Assembly (NCBI RefSeq): GCF_037975245.1
Contig: NC_092568.1
Location: 38,654,501-38,718,500 of the forward strand
Length of the DNA stretch: 64,000 nt
Reading direction: 5' to 3'
Source: Apostichopus japonicus
Taxonomy: Eukaryota > Echinodermata > Holothuroidea > Aspidochirotida > Stichopodidae
The notes beneath the pieces were generated by a model, which was not told the origin of the DNA, did no database searches, and saw only the letters and a program-made list of their open reading frames with translations. Below, piece by piece: positions 1-12,088 of the stretch; the first letter of the stretch is position 1; each line of letters begins with the position of its first letter. The translations under genes and the position numbers were made by a program.

Positions 1-375
1 ACCCTTTCCACATAGTAATTTAGGCTCAATAATTATATGTTCTTTAATAGTTTTGTGGACTCGACAAGACCATATTTCTTCTGTATTCTATTTGAGTCAA
101 TAGTCATGGTTGTTGCTAGTCCCTGTATTGTTTTGTAGTATACTCTAAGTTATTGTTTCTCAAACGAATCAGTTTCTTCTGTATTATAAGCAGTAGTAAA
201 TTGTCAATTAACATCGTAATATATGAAAACCTTGTAAAGCATCTCTCTGATCAACTACGAACAATGGAAGGGAGGAAGTTCTTACTAATTCATTATGAAT
301 TCTAAACACTTACCCAAATGTTTCCCTGAATCGATGTCATTAAAACTGTTTATATAATATCTAATTTCTACAAAG
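1..375 (+). other. Intron and flank of helical-protein paralogue A
   Basis: No exon is visible. The stretch aligns by eye with the intron of paralogue B from about 20730 to 21149, so it is the intron upstream of the 376-460 exon. By that alignment the 19-nt microexon of A should lie roughly 170 bases before the window starts. Confidence 0.6.
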
Positions 376-460
376 ACCATCTGAACGTCAACACAGCGAA
401 GTTAAAAAGGACAACGAACTAGTTCTGGCAGGGAAATACAAAGTTGGCAGTAGGGAAATG
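376..460 (+). CDS. Paralogue A, linker exon (85 nt)
   Basis: The exon is bounded by a ctacaaag acceptor and a gtatga donor. It enters with one base completing a split codon and leaves at a codon boundary, which is the phase needed to join the large exon at 823. It encodes a short, charged, Lys/Glu-rich linker. The same 85-nt exon occurs in paralogue B at 21150-21234. Paralogue C has a 61-nt version in the same phase, eight codons shorter. Conservation of length, phase and borders in three copies is the evidence; no known domain is present. Confidence 0.65.
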
Positions 461-822
461 GTATGAAAATACAACTATTGATTGTTATGTTTGCTCTCGT
501 ATGGTATCATCTCAATTGTTACTTAAAGTTTCACTTAGGAGTCCGTGTAGTCTTTCACTCTAGATGATGACAGAAATTTCATATAATTATATACATATTT
601 GGATAAGTTACATGCGTTTTTGCTTAAAGCGTTAGTCTCTTGTAACTGGAAGAGGTACGTAATAGATGTAAAAGAGTAAAGCGAGTTAATTGTTTAATTA
701 AAATAATTGAATATTGGTCGTTTCGTCTAGAATAAATCCCAAGTCCGGGAACACGGCAGTCCGATTCCAAGCCAAAGCCGAGTCTAAGTATCCCATCAAA
801 GTATTTTCTATTTATTTTACAG

Positions 823-1842
823 GAAGTTCTTAACACTCAGTTGACCGACTTTGCAGATACATTTAGGGACATACCAAAGAACATGCGATTGTTCTCCCTC
901 TGTATGAGAGCTCTGTATGCAGAACACGCGATAGGGACCTCTTCATCAACGGCGAGGAAACTCAACAGAATTCGTAATGATACGAGGAGAGATGCCCTGG
1001 TCTATGTGAACGGAATTTTACCGGTATCAACTTCAGTAGTGAGATCCCTCAAAGAGTTCTTTGACATGTACGATTCGCTTGACTTCGATGAGTGGAGAGA
1101 GTACCTTCCTTCAATCCTTGAAGACGTGAAGGGTCACCGACAATGTTGCGAAACTCTGGTAAAGATGCACCAGGTAATCATGGTTCCTTTGAAGAAGAGA
1201 CAGGATGAGGCGAGGGTATTAATCTCTGAGTTAACAGGTCTCACCGAAGAATTAGAAGCGAAGACACTGGAATTGGAAACATCAGCTAAAAGCAAAGACA
1301 AATGGGCATGTCATCTCTTATTTATTCCTGGGCTTAATGTCACTGTAGCTCCTCTTCTGAAATTGAGTGCAGCCGCAGACAACATTAAAGCTGTAGCAGA
1401 TGGTCAGCAAAGTAAAATAAATAGATCAACTATCATCGTGGTAAGTGAAACCATGATGCCAGCAATATCCGCTTTTGTTGATGGTCTCAATGCTGCAGCT
1501 GGTTTCTTCAAAGTTATTGAAAATGACATCGCATCTTTTGAACACAACAAACTGAATGGGGGAAGCCATCAGCAGTTGCATTACAAAATAATGAAAAAGC
1601 AAGCAGTCAAAATTGCTACACACTGTCGAGAATTTTACGCCATGATTCCAGATGTAGAAAGTGACTTCAAAGCTATACCGGAGATGCCCGATGACAAAAA
1701 CTACGTTCAACGATGGCTAGAAAAACAGCAGAAACAGATAAAGGAACAGTATGCAGCAAAGATCACAGACCCACTGAAAACTCTGCTTGGCTATCTCACA
1801 CTCACAGCTGATCTTACGAATAAAAAACTGAAAGAGGTCTAA
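823..1842 (+). CDS. Paralogue A, terminal exon: helical protein with central hydrophobic block
   Basis: The exon opens after ttttacag and runs 339 codons to TAA; upstream exons are partly outside the window. I do not recognise the family. The order seen is: an amphipathic N-terminal part containing DALVYVNGILP; a segment with the adjacent cysteines of QCCETLVKMH; a charged coiled-coil-like helix (nt 1117-1302); a strongly hydrophobic segment (nt 1303-1361) containing LLFIPGLN; a second apolar helix (nt 1429-1518) containing MMPAIS; then long Lys/Glu-rich helices to the end. Two long helical arms around a hydrophobic hairpin recall the architecture of helical membrane-active proteins of the ClyA/Hbl group. 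That is a resemblance in layout only and no sequence homology is claimed. Paralogue B is about 70% identical by eye and C is more distant. Confidence 0.75.
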   Translation, partial: EVLNTQLTDFADTFRDIPKNMRLFSLCMRALYAEHAIGTSSSTARKLNRIRNDTRRDALVYVNGILPVSTSVVRSLKEFFDMYDSLDFDEWREYLPSILEDVKGHRQCCETLVKMHQVIMVPLKKRQDEARVLISELTGLTEELEAKTLELETSAKSKDKWACHLLFIPGLNVTVAPLLKLSAAADNIKAVADGQQSKINRSTIIVVSETMMPAISAFVDGLNAAAGFFKVIENDIASFEHNKLNGGSHQQLHYKIMKKQAVKIATHCREFYAMIPDVESDFKAIPEMPDDKNYVQRWLEKQQKQIKEQYAAKITDPLKTLLGYLTLTADLTNKKLKEV

Positions 1843-4042
1843 TTTATTTTTTCGTTTTCATTTCCAGTTGTCCAGTTGCTGGTATGTAGAATAGAGAAAT
1901 GGACATCCATAATTCCTTAAACGTTCCTAGACTCGTTATATGGTTGATTCACATAAGACTGTTTGAAATAACTTATTTTGATTGTCTACGGTGTAGCAAT
2001 ATACTTGTCATGGGTTATAACGTAACATGCAACCCTCTCCCCGGTTGGTTCCGACATTTTGATTCAACGTATCAGAAATGTTACGTATGATTACTACTGT
2101 TGCACTTTTCGATAGTAGAAATGTATTAGATGTAATGAAAACTACACTCCTTCTTAATTTGCCTGATTATTCGAAACTTGTGAACACAAGGTTGTGACAA
2201 CGTGCTTACGTGGAATTAGTTTTTTTGTGTGTGTTATGCTACCGTTAAAGGTTGTGATGTTTCGTTATAGGCTAAGCTATATGTAATGAATCAATGTTAA
2301 CTGGTATATTAACTTTTTGCTTCTTATCTCAAGTTGTATTTGTTTTTGGTATTCGTTTCACTTGGTGTTTTAGGGTCAAATGTAGTATAAATGCGTAAGT
2401 GGAAGGGCCCGACCAGCTCTCACTCTTGAACCGGTTCCTCTAAAACATTGTTCATCCGTTTGCCATTTATTATGTAGATTATGATTCAGCTATTAATTTC
2501 TCAATTTCTGTATCAACTTTAAAAAAAGTAATGATCACTTAAAGGTTAAGATTTGGTGTTATTATGTCGTTTTATTTTCAACCCTAATGAGCTAGTGACG
2601 ATACCGTGAACCATTTAGGCCCATGCAGATGGATAGTCGAAACATGCAGTTGCAAATAGAAGCAATAATAACATTTCAAACAAGGAACGGTTGTTGGTTT
2701 ACAGGAAAGAAAAACAACATGGGGTGGCAAATACCAGCACTATTTTCAAAATCCATAAATCCTACGTCATCAGTGAGTGTTTTGCCGGCATCGTTAGAGT
2801 TACTTATAGTCACTAATGTCCACCAAAACAACAACTAAAATCATAAACATCAATGAGCATAGTGTATCGCAGATTCCTCCCCCCCCCCCACATCAAACAT
2901 GTTAACCTCTTAATGTGAGTTTCCAAACGGATGGAGGGAGGGAAGGTGGTGTATCTGAAACCTTAATTTAGCCTCTTAGAAATGACTATAGAGCTAGCTG
3001 AGGCACAATTCATTGAAATATGATGACCTAATGAAAATATAATTTTTTGGGTGTGCACATCATAGAACGCCAATTTTAAAGTTAGCCTTTTTATATCCAA
3101 CTCCAGTAACGAAACAGACACATGAAAAGTAAAGCATGGTGGGTTCTACAGGTGGTGTCGTTTCAAGTCGTCTTTATTGTAGGTAAAACACACAGCACTT
3201 TCTCTCAAATTAAAAAATATTTTCGAGCCCTTAAGAGGTGTTTCTTCGGAAGTATCTTTCTCACGTCAATCAATTGTTTAACCATTAGCAGAAAATTCTG
3301 ATAGACATTGGATATTTCCGGCTTGTACCGAATGAAATTGATGTTTTTTTGAAATTCCTTCCCTGCCGCTGTCTGGGTGGTATAAATGCATCGATGTTTG
3401 ATCCATTGTTACACATTTTCCAAGATACCGTGGCCTGTGACTGTCACCTGTAACGAATAAAAGCTTCAATTGGTATCAATCCCAACTTATGACTGGACAT
3501 GTCACCGGTAGTGCAAACGGCTTCTTTTTAAAATTGTTTATAATTTCACAAACTTAGATGTTTTCGTTGTTAATTACTAACATTGTTTATATGTTTTGAT
3601 TGTAGACTGCCGCACATAACGAACAGGTTCAGGAAGAAGCACAAGAAGTTTTGTACCATGACAAATTGTACCTTTACTTGAAATCATAACTATAGGCATT
3701 TGTTCAACGTGTACACGATGATCGTCCAACTGTTTGTATCTGAGTGGTGATTATCAAAATATCATTTAAAATTTGGATTTCACGTGTGTTTATTTTCCTT
3801 AATTGTCGTTGCGTGTTAAAGTAGAAACTGAACATATCTTGTTCTAATCTTGTATTTAAATTTTCTTTACTAATACTGTGACCTTTTATTTTCATGTTTT
3901 TGAAAAATTTTTGGGAACAAGTATGGTTCATAGAAAAAGAAACAAAAAGCCTTATTGCCGATGACGACAACTATGACAATGAAAGCTAGTAGAAATGGTT
4001 TATATAAACCGTTTATGGATACTAAAACTTAAGTCTTTCCAA

Positions 4043-4043
<1 letters not shown>
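1843..4043 (+). other. 3' flank of paralogue A, shared with paralogue B
   Basis: No convincing further gene is seen. Blocks around 2140-2230, 3100-3300, 3440-3480 and 3600-3960 align with the flank of paralogue B at 22825-24083, so the duplicated segment extends well past the stop codon. An AATAAA lies near 3453 but is not conserved in B. The conserved block after the acceptor-like gattgtag near 3600 could be an untranslated or alternative exon. Homology ends where the AT tail of the next SINE begins. Confidence 0.55.
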
Positions 4044-4098
<55 letters not shown>

Positions 4099-4230
4099 TT
4101 ATATAAATGAAAATCGTAATGAGTTGGAAAATCAAGATCAGTGAAAAAACTGTCAGCCTCCACCGGGATTCGAACCACGGGCCTCCCGCTCTGTACGCGG
4201 ACACCCTAACCACTAAGCTATATGGACGCT
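4044..4230 (-). mobile_element. tRNA-derived SINE, minus strand
   Basis: Read on the minus strand from about 4228, the sequence has a tRNA-like head. It shows an A-box-like TAGCTTAGTGGTTAGGGTG, an anticodon-like arm with CCGC/GCGG stem and loop GTACAGA, and a B box GGTTCGAATCC. The acceptor arms nearly pair, with one mismatch. The head is followed by about 60 bases of unrelated body and then an (AT)n tail at 4044-4100. The lack of a proper tRNA 3' end and the simple-repeat tail indicate a SINE rather than a tRNA gene. It sits exactly at the end of the A/B duplication. Confidence 0.7.
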
Positions 4231-4575
4231 GATTGTATGTCCAGAGGTTCGAAACCGGTAAGGAAGGTCTATATGTTTGGGACTTGCTATTCTGTTTATT
4301 TAAGACTTGCATGTGTCTCAAGCATGAATGTATTACCGTACCCTCACAGGATAATACTTCCGTGTCTCAGGTATGCATTTCTTTAATGGAATTATATAAC
4401 GGACACAGGACAATCTTAGCTATTATACATTTGCATATAGGTGCGTGATTTTTACAAACACCACACGTGAATATGCCATTTTTTGGCATAGTGCTTATTT
4501 TCTCAAGCGATATAAATTATTTTCGACCTTTCCGTAAAACCTAAACAGTAATGAACGTCGTTTACGTATTATACA
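4231..4575. other. No gene seen
   Basis: Only short frames without splice or family support are present here. Confidence 0.4.
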
Positions 4576-5742
4576 CAGGGACGTAGCTAAGGCCTGATGA
4601 TTGAGAGTGGGTGGGGGGGGGGGGGGAGATATAGTGGCTGAAATTCCAACTGGACGGGATTTGGAGCCAGAAAATTCCTCCTGCTGCATTGCAACCCGCA
4701 GCCCCCCCCCCCCCCACACCCTACTCGTCAACGATACAGTCAGTGTCAGTCAGTCAGTCAGACACTCCATCTTTCGCGACTGTATTTTGTTTTTTCGGTA
4801 CATTTGTACCACGTGCATGCACTGGCCCTCACTTCACAAATTTATTAATCACTCGGGTTAGTGAGTAAGCAATGAGTATAAGTTATCTGCTTGATAGGCT
4901 ACATAGACTACCAACTAAAAAAGCTATGTTAATGTTACAAAGGGGAAAACTTTTCTTTTTCAACAAATTATATTCGACGACATAGTGAACTACCCCAAAA
5001 CACAGTGCTTTTTCCTAGCGCGCTTAATATTATTTTCTTTGGGGGGGGGGGGGGGGCTATTTATCACTCACATGAAAAAAAAATTAAATTGTTCACTTCA
5101 TTCCAACTGAGCATTGGGAATGAAGTGAACAGTTAAACATTTTGCAGAAAAATGTTGAGTTGACGAGATACGATAAGTTGCCAAATAAACATTTTGCAGA
5201 AAATTTTACAATTGCTCAATTGGGATGAAGTGAACAATTGAATATTTTGCCAAAAACATGTCCAATTAACGAGATAAGATAAGTTGTCAATTGAACATTT
5301 TGCAGAAAATTTTTCAATTGCTCAGTTTAACCAACTAAGCAATCCAACATTTGTCTGTTTTTTTTTTGGATAAGATTTTATCTTGTTATTTTAACAATTT
5401 ACTGAAAAATTTCACTTTATGGGCAAAGTTTATTCTTATGTTGATGGCCATTTAAAGCTTCCGTAGAATAGCATTGAGCGTTTTAATTGTATACGTTGTA
5501 CAGTAGTTTATTAGGCATTTTTTTAGAGTATTTAGAGTATTTTAGAGTATTCAAAATCACACGAAGTTTTGTATGGTGGAGTATAAGAACCGCGAGATAC
5601 AATTTCTTAATATGACAAGGAAAACGTGGTAAATATGACTGATTAAAGGTCAAGTTTGACCGAAAATTGTAGGTCACTCACAAATAGCAAGAATTTATGA
5701 AAAATAGAGTGCGACAGTCGGAAATTCCGTACTCATAAGCGT
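4576..5742. repeat. Dispersed repeat family T, copy 1
   Basis: Blocks at 4712-4945 and 5505-5730 match 16320-16530 and 17040-17265, so this is one copy of a dispersed element of about 1.1 kb. The left end CAGGGACGTAGCTAAGG resembles the reverse complement of the right end of copy 2, GCGACGTCACTG, suggesting terminal inverted repeats of a non-autonomous DNA transposon. Poly-G and poly-C runs occur at 4612, 4702 and 5041. Inside, 5090-5335 holds an imperfect tandem repeat of about 115 bp around the words aacattttgcagaaaa and gataagttg. Confidence 0.6.
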
Positions 5743-6239
5743 ACGTATACATTTTAATCTAAGGCTAATGGGTACAGTTTCTTCCTCGTTATGATCCCCC
5801 ACTATAATTTTCAGTTGATATATGTAATCAACATATTATGTTAAATTAAAAGTAAGTATAGGTATCATCAACCTATATATGAAATTGATCGCAGAGTCAA
5901 TCAGGCGTAATAGATTTAGGGAGGGGAAATTGATTGTGGGGGGAGGAGCTTCGAGTTCAAATACGTATACTCATCAAAAGTAGTCTGTAATGGCCCCAAA
6001 TTACGGCATGCTGTAATTGCTGGAAGTTTTCAAAAAAGTCCTTTCCTGAAGGTGTTCACTCTCCATATTGTTCGCTGACATTATAAACACACACAACAAG
6101 ATGGCTAAATTTCCCAGTTAGGTAAATTTCCTCCAAGGTGGTTAATAAAACAGTTTAAGAATTTTAACATAAGGTGACCATATTTTAATATGTAGCATAT
6201 ATGGGACCAATAAATCATACGTAGTATGATTGTAATATT
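5743..6239. other. No gene seen
   Basis: AT-rich sequence with no supported exon. A degenerate fragment of the following tandem unit is visible from about 6240. Confidence 0.4.
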
Positions 6240-7600
6240 TAGTAGTGTAGGGTCTACTCGTTTGTATTGGGCTTTAACCTAGTGAATTTGCATATAACAA
6301 GGTTTGAACCTAACTGGAGACCAAAACTTCCCGGTATGTAACACCTTCGAAAAATAAATGAAGAGGGGGCACAATAAAGTTACTGTCACACATGCATGTT
6401 AACAATATGTATATGTGTATATATGTATATGTGTCGGAGGGGGGGGGGTCGGGTGTCGGAAAGAGGATTCAAGAAAGTATGTAATATAAAGGCTTCTTAA
6501 ATAGTGCAGTTCCTAAAGGGTCTACCCGTTTGTACTGGGTTTTAATGCTTTCTAAATCGCTTAATTTTCGAACAGTTTCTGTGAAGACTACTATATTTCA
6601 GTCATACTTTCCCAAGCGTGGGCACAATTCTCCTAAGCGTGGGCACAATAAAGTTACTGTCACACATGCATGTTAACCAATATGTATATATGTATATGTG
6701 TAGTGGGGGGGGGGGTCGGGGGTCGGAAAGAGGATTTAAGAAAGTATTTAATATATAGGCTTCTTTAATAGTGCAGTTCCTAAAGGGTCTACTCGTTTGT
6801 ATTGGGTTTTAATTCCTTCTAAATTGCCTAATTTTCAAACGGTTTCTGTGAAGACTACTATATTTCAGTCATACTTTCCCAAGCGTGGGCACAATTCCCC
6901 TAAGCGTGGGCACAATAAAGTTACTGTCACACATGCATGTTAACAATATGTATATGTGTATATATGTATATGTGTCGGAGGGGGGAGGGGGTCGGTGGTC
7001 GGAAAGAGGATTCAAGAAAGTATGTAATATATAGGCTTCTTAAATAGTGCAGTTCCTAAAGGGCCTACTCGTTTGTACTGGGTTTTAATGCTTTCTAAAT
7101 CGCTTAATTTTCGAACAGTTTCTGTGAAGACTACTATATTTCAGTCATACTTTCCCAAGCGTGGGCACAATTCTCCTAAGCGTGGGCACAATAAAGTTAC
7201 TGTCACACATGCATGTTAACCAATATGTATATGTGTATATATGTATATGTGTCGGGAGGGGGGGGGAGGGGGTCGGAAAGAGGATTCAAGAAAGTATGTA
7301 ATATATAGGCTTCTTAAATAGTGCAGTTCCTAAAGGGTCTACTCGTTTGTACTGGGTTTTAATGCTTTCTAAATCGTTTAATTTTCGAACAGTTTCTGTG
7401 AAGACTACTATATTTCAGTCATACTTTCCCAAGCGTGGGCACAATTCCCCTAAGCGTGGGCACAATAAAGTTACTGTCTCAAATGCATGTTAACCAAAAT
7501 TTGTATATATGTATATGTGTCGGGGGGGGGGGTCGGGGGTCGGAAAGAGGATTCAAGAAAGTATGTAATATAGCCTATATATTACATACTTTCTTGAATC
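6240..7600. repeat. Tandem array of about 270-bp units
   Basis: Landmark GTCGGAAAGAGG recurs at 6455, 6722, 6998, 7272 and 7539, giving periods of 267, 276, 274 and 267 bases, about 4.3 near-identical units plus a degenerate lead-in. Each unit holds a doubled AAGCGTGGGCACAAT word, an (ATATGT)-type stretch and a G run. The array ends in an inverted copy of the unit start (7550-7600). Confidence 0.9.
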
Positions 7601-8639
7601 TAGATACATAGGGCACAAAGCCCAACCGTCTACCCATCATGCTGATTTTAATTAGACAGAGATGTTGGAGAAACTGCTTTACAGAAATGTTTGGGACCCT
7701 GGGGAGTAGATACTCCGAGTAGTAGGAGCATCAACAATTTATGAAGGCCCACCAATAATTAAAGGAGGAGCACAATACTCATGTGATGTTACATCAGGGT
7801 GAAGTTTTTCACATGGTGGTGAGACAAAATAAGGGGTGGGGTGTGGAGAAACTATAGTCTAGCGCATGCAGCCTGAATCCAGCCTGGCTACTGAAAGGTA
7901 CCTAACAGATTGACTTAATGAAACAACCAAGATATCATTATTGCTGTGTATAAGTTGAAAAATATGTCATCGCGCAATGCTAGTTTGGATATATCTTCCC
8001 CGAATATATTTTTCTGTATACTTTGTGACTATTTTCAATTGATGTATCGGATTGTCCAAGTGGAAACTGGTACAGTATATGCATACTTCAAAATAAAGTC
8101 AACATGGAAGATGAAATAGATAACCTTTCTAAAAATAGGCATATAAACCGTGTATTGTAGCATTTTTAGCAGTCTGCCACAGTACTTTGTTTTCTGTTTG
8201 CAAGAAGTCTCCTCTTCTGTAATAATACTTGTTTTCGTTTTGTAAATTGATCTCCATTTTGTAACTCTCACAGCCTTCGGTGATACATAGTGACTCACAT
8301 GTTGCATGTGGCTGAATAAATCCTCTATCTATCTATGTGCATACTTGTAATTGTAGGCAAACAGCAAGAGCAGACTGACATCTCAATCTTATAAAGGTTT
8401 GTTAACCATTACTTGAGTTGATACATCGATAATTGTTATAGTTATGCTAATAGCAAAAGTGACTTCCAAGTAACTTGTTGCTAGGCAAGCCGTATGCTAT
8501 CGATCGTCTATGTCACCGCCAGTGAAATGCGAAACAATAGACGCAACCTTGCCGTAAGCTAATCCTGATCGATAGTTTAGAACATGGCGCCATTTATCAA
8601 TGTCGTCATTGGCAAAAACATGCCACGTCAGCTTAAGCA
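7601..8639. other. No gene seen
   Basis: No exon is supported. A tetranucleotide tail (ATCT)n follows AATAAATC near 8311-8336, which may be the 3' end of an old retroposon. Confidence 0.35.
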
Positions 8640-9560
8640 GATCCTTTCCCTTTATTTAAGTCAGATAAAATAATTGGAAATGCATTGTTGACACCCGAAA
8701 AATTGTTACGTCTTTTTGCTGGAATCATGAATGAAATATCAAAAAAAATTAATCTTGCCACCAGTGTAGATTTTTTAAATTCATTTACATCTGGCCTCTC
8801 GGGAAAATTCCAGGAAGCTACTTTTGGATTGGAAGAAACGCCCATTCGGATCTGCATTCTTTCTACTGAAGACATCCCTCCTTGTTCTCCTACTTGTTGT
8901 TCTGTCGTTTTCACCAAAAGTGAAGTAATATTTGAGGTAGGCCTTCATACGACTTGCAAGATTATTATTTTCTCCTTCATTGTAAATTAAAACATCGTAA
9001 TATATGCCTATTATCCTGTATGTTTTGTTTGTAATTTACAGACAGTGAGTCAAAATCCTAATTTTGCGCTTGACTATTGCGTTTCAATGTTTTAATAGCA
9101 AGGAACCTTTAATCTAAATCTGTTTTGGAAATCCATTGTTGACACCCGAAAAAAAAATTGTTACGTCTTTTAACTGGAATCATGAATGAAATATTGGCTA
9201 CTCTCAAACAGTTAACCAGTGTAGTTTTTAAAAATATATTTTACATCTGGCCTATCGGGAAAATTCCAGGGAGCTATTTTTGGATTGAAAGAAACACCCA
9301 TTCGGATCTGCAGTCTTTCTACTGAAGATATCCCTCCTGATTCTCCTACTTATTGTTCTGTCGTTTTCACCGAAAGTGAAGTAATATCTGAGGTAGGCCT
9401 TCATACGACTTTCAAGATTATTATTTCCTTCTTTATTGTAAATTAAATATCGTAATATATGCCTATTATCCTGTATGTTTTGTTTGTAATTTACAGACAG
9501 AGAGTCAAAATCTGTATTATTCGTTTGGCTATTGCGTTTCGTATGATTGTATAGCAAGGA
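8640..9560 (+). repeat. Tandemly duplicated 480-bp segment with exon-like frame
   Basis: Sequence from about 8670 to 9090 is repeated from about 9128 to 9545. Copy 1 has an open frame from 8685 that runs into a splice-donor-like GAG|GTAGGC at 8934. Copy 2 keeps the last 49 codons of this frame and the same donor, but its upstream part is broken. The shared peptide includes IRIC and STEDIPP. I do not recognise it. It may be a duplicated exon or an old element. Confidence 0.45.
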
Positions 9561-10163
9561 TATTTTAATCTAAACCTGGTCTGCTACTCAATATGATGGC
9601 TGGATTGGGTGTCAATGTTGGATATGCACTCGATAATTCTAACCTATAGGTAGAAACAAAAGGCGGTTTCTATGAGCTCTAAACTATTCAGTAAATTCTT
9701 CTTTGATGCATGAGTGCTTCGTTGATTTTATAAAATATATACATGTATTGTTTGTAACGACTCTGTAAGTATTGATAATGGAAGTGCGAGGGCGGTCATA
9801 TCAGCCTGCTGAAGTTATAAGTTTCATAAAGGCGACTGAAAACGCCTTTTGAAAGTTTACCATTAATTACAATTTATTAAATTAACAGCATACTTTGAGA
9901 TGAAATGAGGGTGTAGGCGGTTTTACACTATCTAACGCAACGTAGTAGCCAAGAACCTGAAGTATTTTTAAGGGAGGGCCCGAAGAACATGAACTTATAG
10001 CATGCTCCTCATGGTGAAACATAATTGCACCTATTAGGTGAATTGAGTGTACTTTTAATAGTAAGAAAGACTAGCGTAGGTTCTTATGACCAACTAGACC
10101 GGTTTCTGCTCTCAACTTTTATAGGAGGAGCTTCATCAGTAGTAAGCCTTTGAATATTTTATA
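9561..10163. other. No gene seen
   Basis: No splice-bounded frame or repeat match is apparent. Confidence 0.4.
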
Positions 10164-10910
10164 TTCGGCATGAGCGTCTCGTTCTCAAAATGCATCTATT
10201 TTCTGTGCACGAGTTTTTATGGACTCATGGTGCAACTATAAGAGCATCTAAAAAAGATTCGTGTGAACCTTGAGAGTTAGCTGATTCTTCGTTAGTACGA
10301 AACCTTGAGTTAACAAGTAAATCTTTGAGATTTTGGGCCTTTTTGTAGGCTAGAATCGGTTCTTTTGGAAACAGTTTGGATAATTCCGCGTGTTGCGAGA
10401 TTAAGTGCCAATGTTTCAAAAGTGCTTTTTTTTCAAATGCGTTTTGTAAACCTTTTTGCTTTTTTTTGTGTAAAGACGAAGCGGATTCTCATTTATCCTT
10501 TTAGGTCTTTCAATGACTTGAGAATATTACTTCGTTTAGGTTTTTCTGGAATGGCTATGAACTTCAGACCTTTTTCCAGCGCAATAAACTCTATATTGGA
10601 CATGTTTCTGTCTGATAGGTTCTTTACGAACTTTTTTAGTGTTTCTGCTTCTTTTCGAAGATTTTGGGCTTTTGAGTGACTACGTATAGTCTGTAGCTCC
10701 CTGTTGGTGGTGCGGAATTTTTCGGAGCTTTTAGTAGCTTTCACTGATCGGACATATTTCTTTTCTAGAAATCTCTCCCGTTGCCTTTTTGCCTGGCGGG
10801 ATAACTCTTCTCTCCAGATACTACGGAGTGTCCTGCCTGCTCTTTGGAGTACTTGATTCCAAGAATCAGTAATCTCCTCCGAGTGGTTCAGTAGCCCCGG
10901 GAGTCTCTAG
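10164..10910 (-). mobile_element. Penelope-like element remnant, internally deleted
   Basis: Two minus-strand frames carry matching pieces of a Penelope-like polyprotein. The first (10744-10493, readable further upstream to about 10900) has NLSDRNMSNIEFIALEKGL followed by IPEKPKRSNI, like the region just before the reverse transcriptase. The second (10419-10225) has KHWHLI, LFPKEPILAYKK and NLKDLLV, like the segment after the reverse transcriptase. The whole RT core that should lie between them is missing, and the C-terminal GIY-YIG nuclease is not seen. Assignment rests on my recall of these family motifs and needs a profile search. Confidence 0.55.
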
Positions 10911-12009
10911 GTGGATTTGAAGAAAACCATAATTATAAGCATATTGTGGGGAAAAATGATGTACTACAAAACCAATTATCATATTGAGGACAACATATAT
11001 ATATATATATATACGACAGGTATCGAAGAAAATTTATAGGTAGATGATAGGTGGAAGAAGGTGAAAAAACTTCAATGTTCAAGTAACACCAAAATCTTAT
11101 TTATTTCTATGTCATCATGGAACTCCTGCATTAGTAAAGTTTCCATGCCATGCATTTCAATGGCAACAGTCGCGATGGTAACTTTGACTCATAGGCTACA
11201 ATTACCAACTGACTAGATATAATATTACCATGTGCATTGTCGTGATCCCGCTTCAGTACAGGGTGAGACAAAATAATAAAACACATTCAATACGCGTAGG
11301 TGAGATTATACTTCTCTTCTATTCGGTGGTTCGTGCATAACTGGTTTGACATAGGTGACCCCGGAGTAGATATATCTTATGGAATATATATACAAGTGAC
11401 CTTATAGAGTATAGAATATATGCCAGTCGTTTAGTTAATCTATTACATGCATGACATAAAAAGCGATGAGTAAACAACACGAACAGTGTTTCGACGAATA
11501 AAATAAATTAAAAAAATAACGGTCAGGGTATATTTATAGCAACGGTGTGGCCAAGGTTTCACCATTTTGGCTCAATTCCATAAAGTATCCATAATCACTA
11601 CCATTCAGGCTATGTCCTTAATTGAAGATTGTGTCGCATACAATGGAAATTTATAATTAGGCAAAGTAAATTTCACTGACTATTCATATTATTTTTTTGC
11701 GGTATTCCAATTTCAACTTAATAAAACCGTGTACCCAATTTGAACATCACAAACTCAAACCGGGTTCCTTCGTAAACAGGTAGACACTAGAAACGAATAT
11801 ATTCTTCAGAAAGACATAGACGGAGAACCTGAGACCGCCATGATCTTTCATATTATCTGTCATTGCACGAATAATGTGCCTACATTTTCTTGCTAAAACC
11901 ACTTCCCCATCAGACAGAACCTCCGTAAAGGTAGTCCGCACAACAGGAACTAAACGTTGCCTTGTTAGCAATTCTTCACAACACTAAATATGTCTGTTCT
12001 TTCTTACAG
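10911..12009. other. No gene seen; short AT microsatellite
   Basis: An (AT)n run lies at about 10995-11014. The rest is AT-rich without supported exons. A promoter for the exon at 12019 would be expected here, but no clear TATA box or start element could be assigned. Confidence 0.35.
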
Positions 12010-12018
12010 AACGAAAAC

Positions 12019-12088
12019 ATGGAAGTCATCACGTTATTGTTGCTATTGGGAACAAGTCTTGTGGAATGTCAAGCTAACTCTAATGAAG
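12019..12088 (+). CDS. Signal-peptide exon of the helical-protein locus
   Basis: The ATG at 12019 starts 23 codons. After MEVIT comes an LLLLLG core and then a small-residue/Cys region ending near ECQA, a typical secretory signal peptide. The exon ends at a gtaaat donor with one leftover base. That phase fits both the transmembrane exon at 28016 and the microexons at 20556 and 29353. An acceptor-like ttcttacag precedes it at 12009, so a non-coding first exon is possible. It could serve paralogue C, in which case B is nested in an intron, or paralogue B. Sequence alone does not decide. Confidence 0.5.

Noticed and set aside
4139-4228. Functional tRNA gene
   Set aside because: Acceptor-stem mismatch, no clean 3' end, and an AT tail downstream fit a SINE better.
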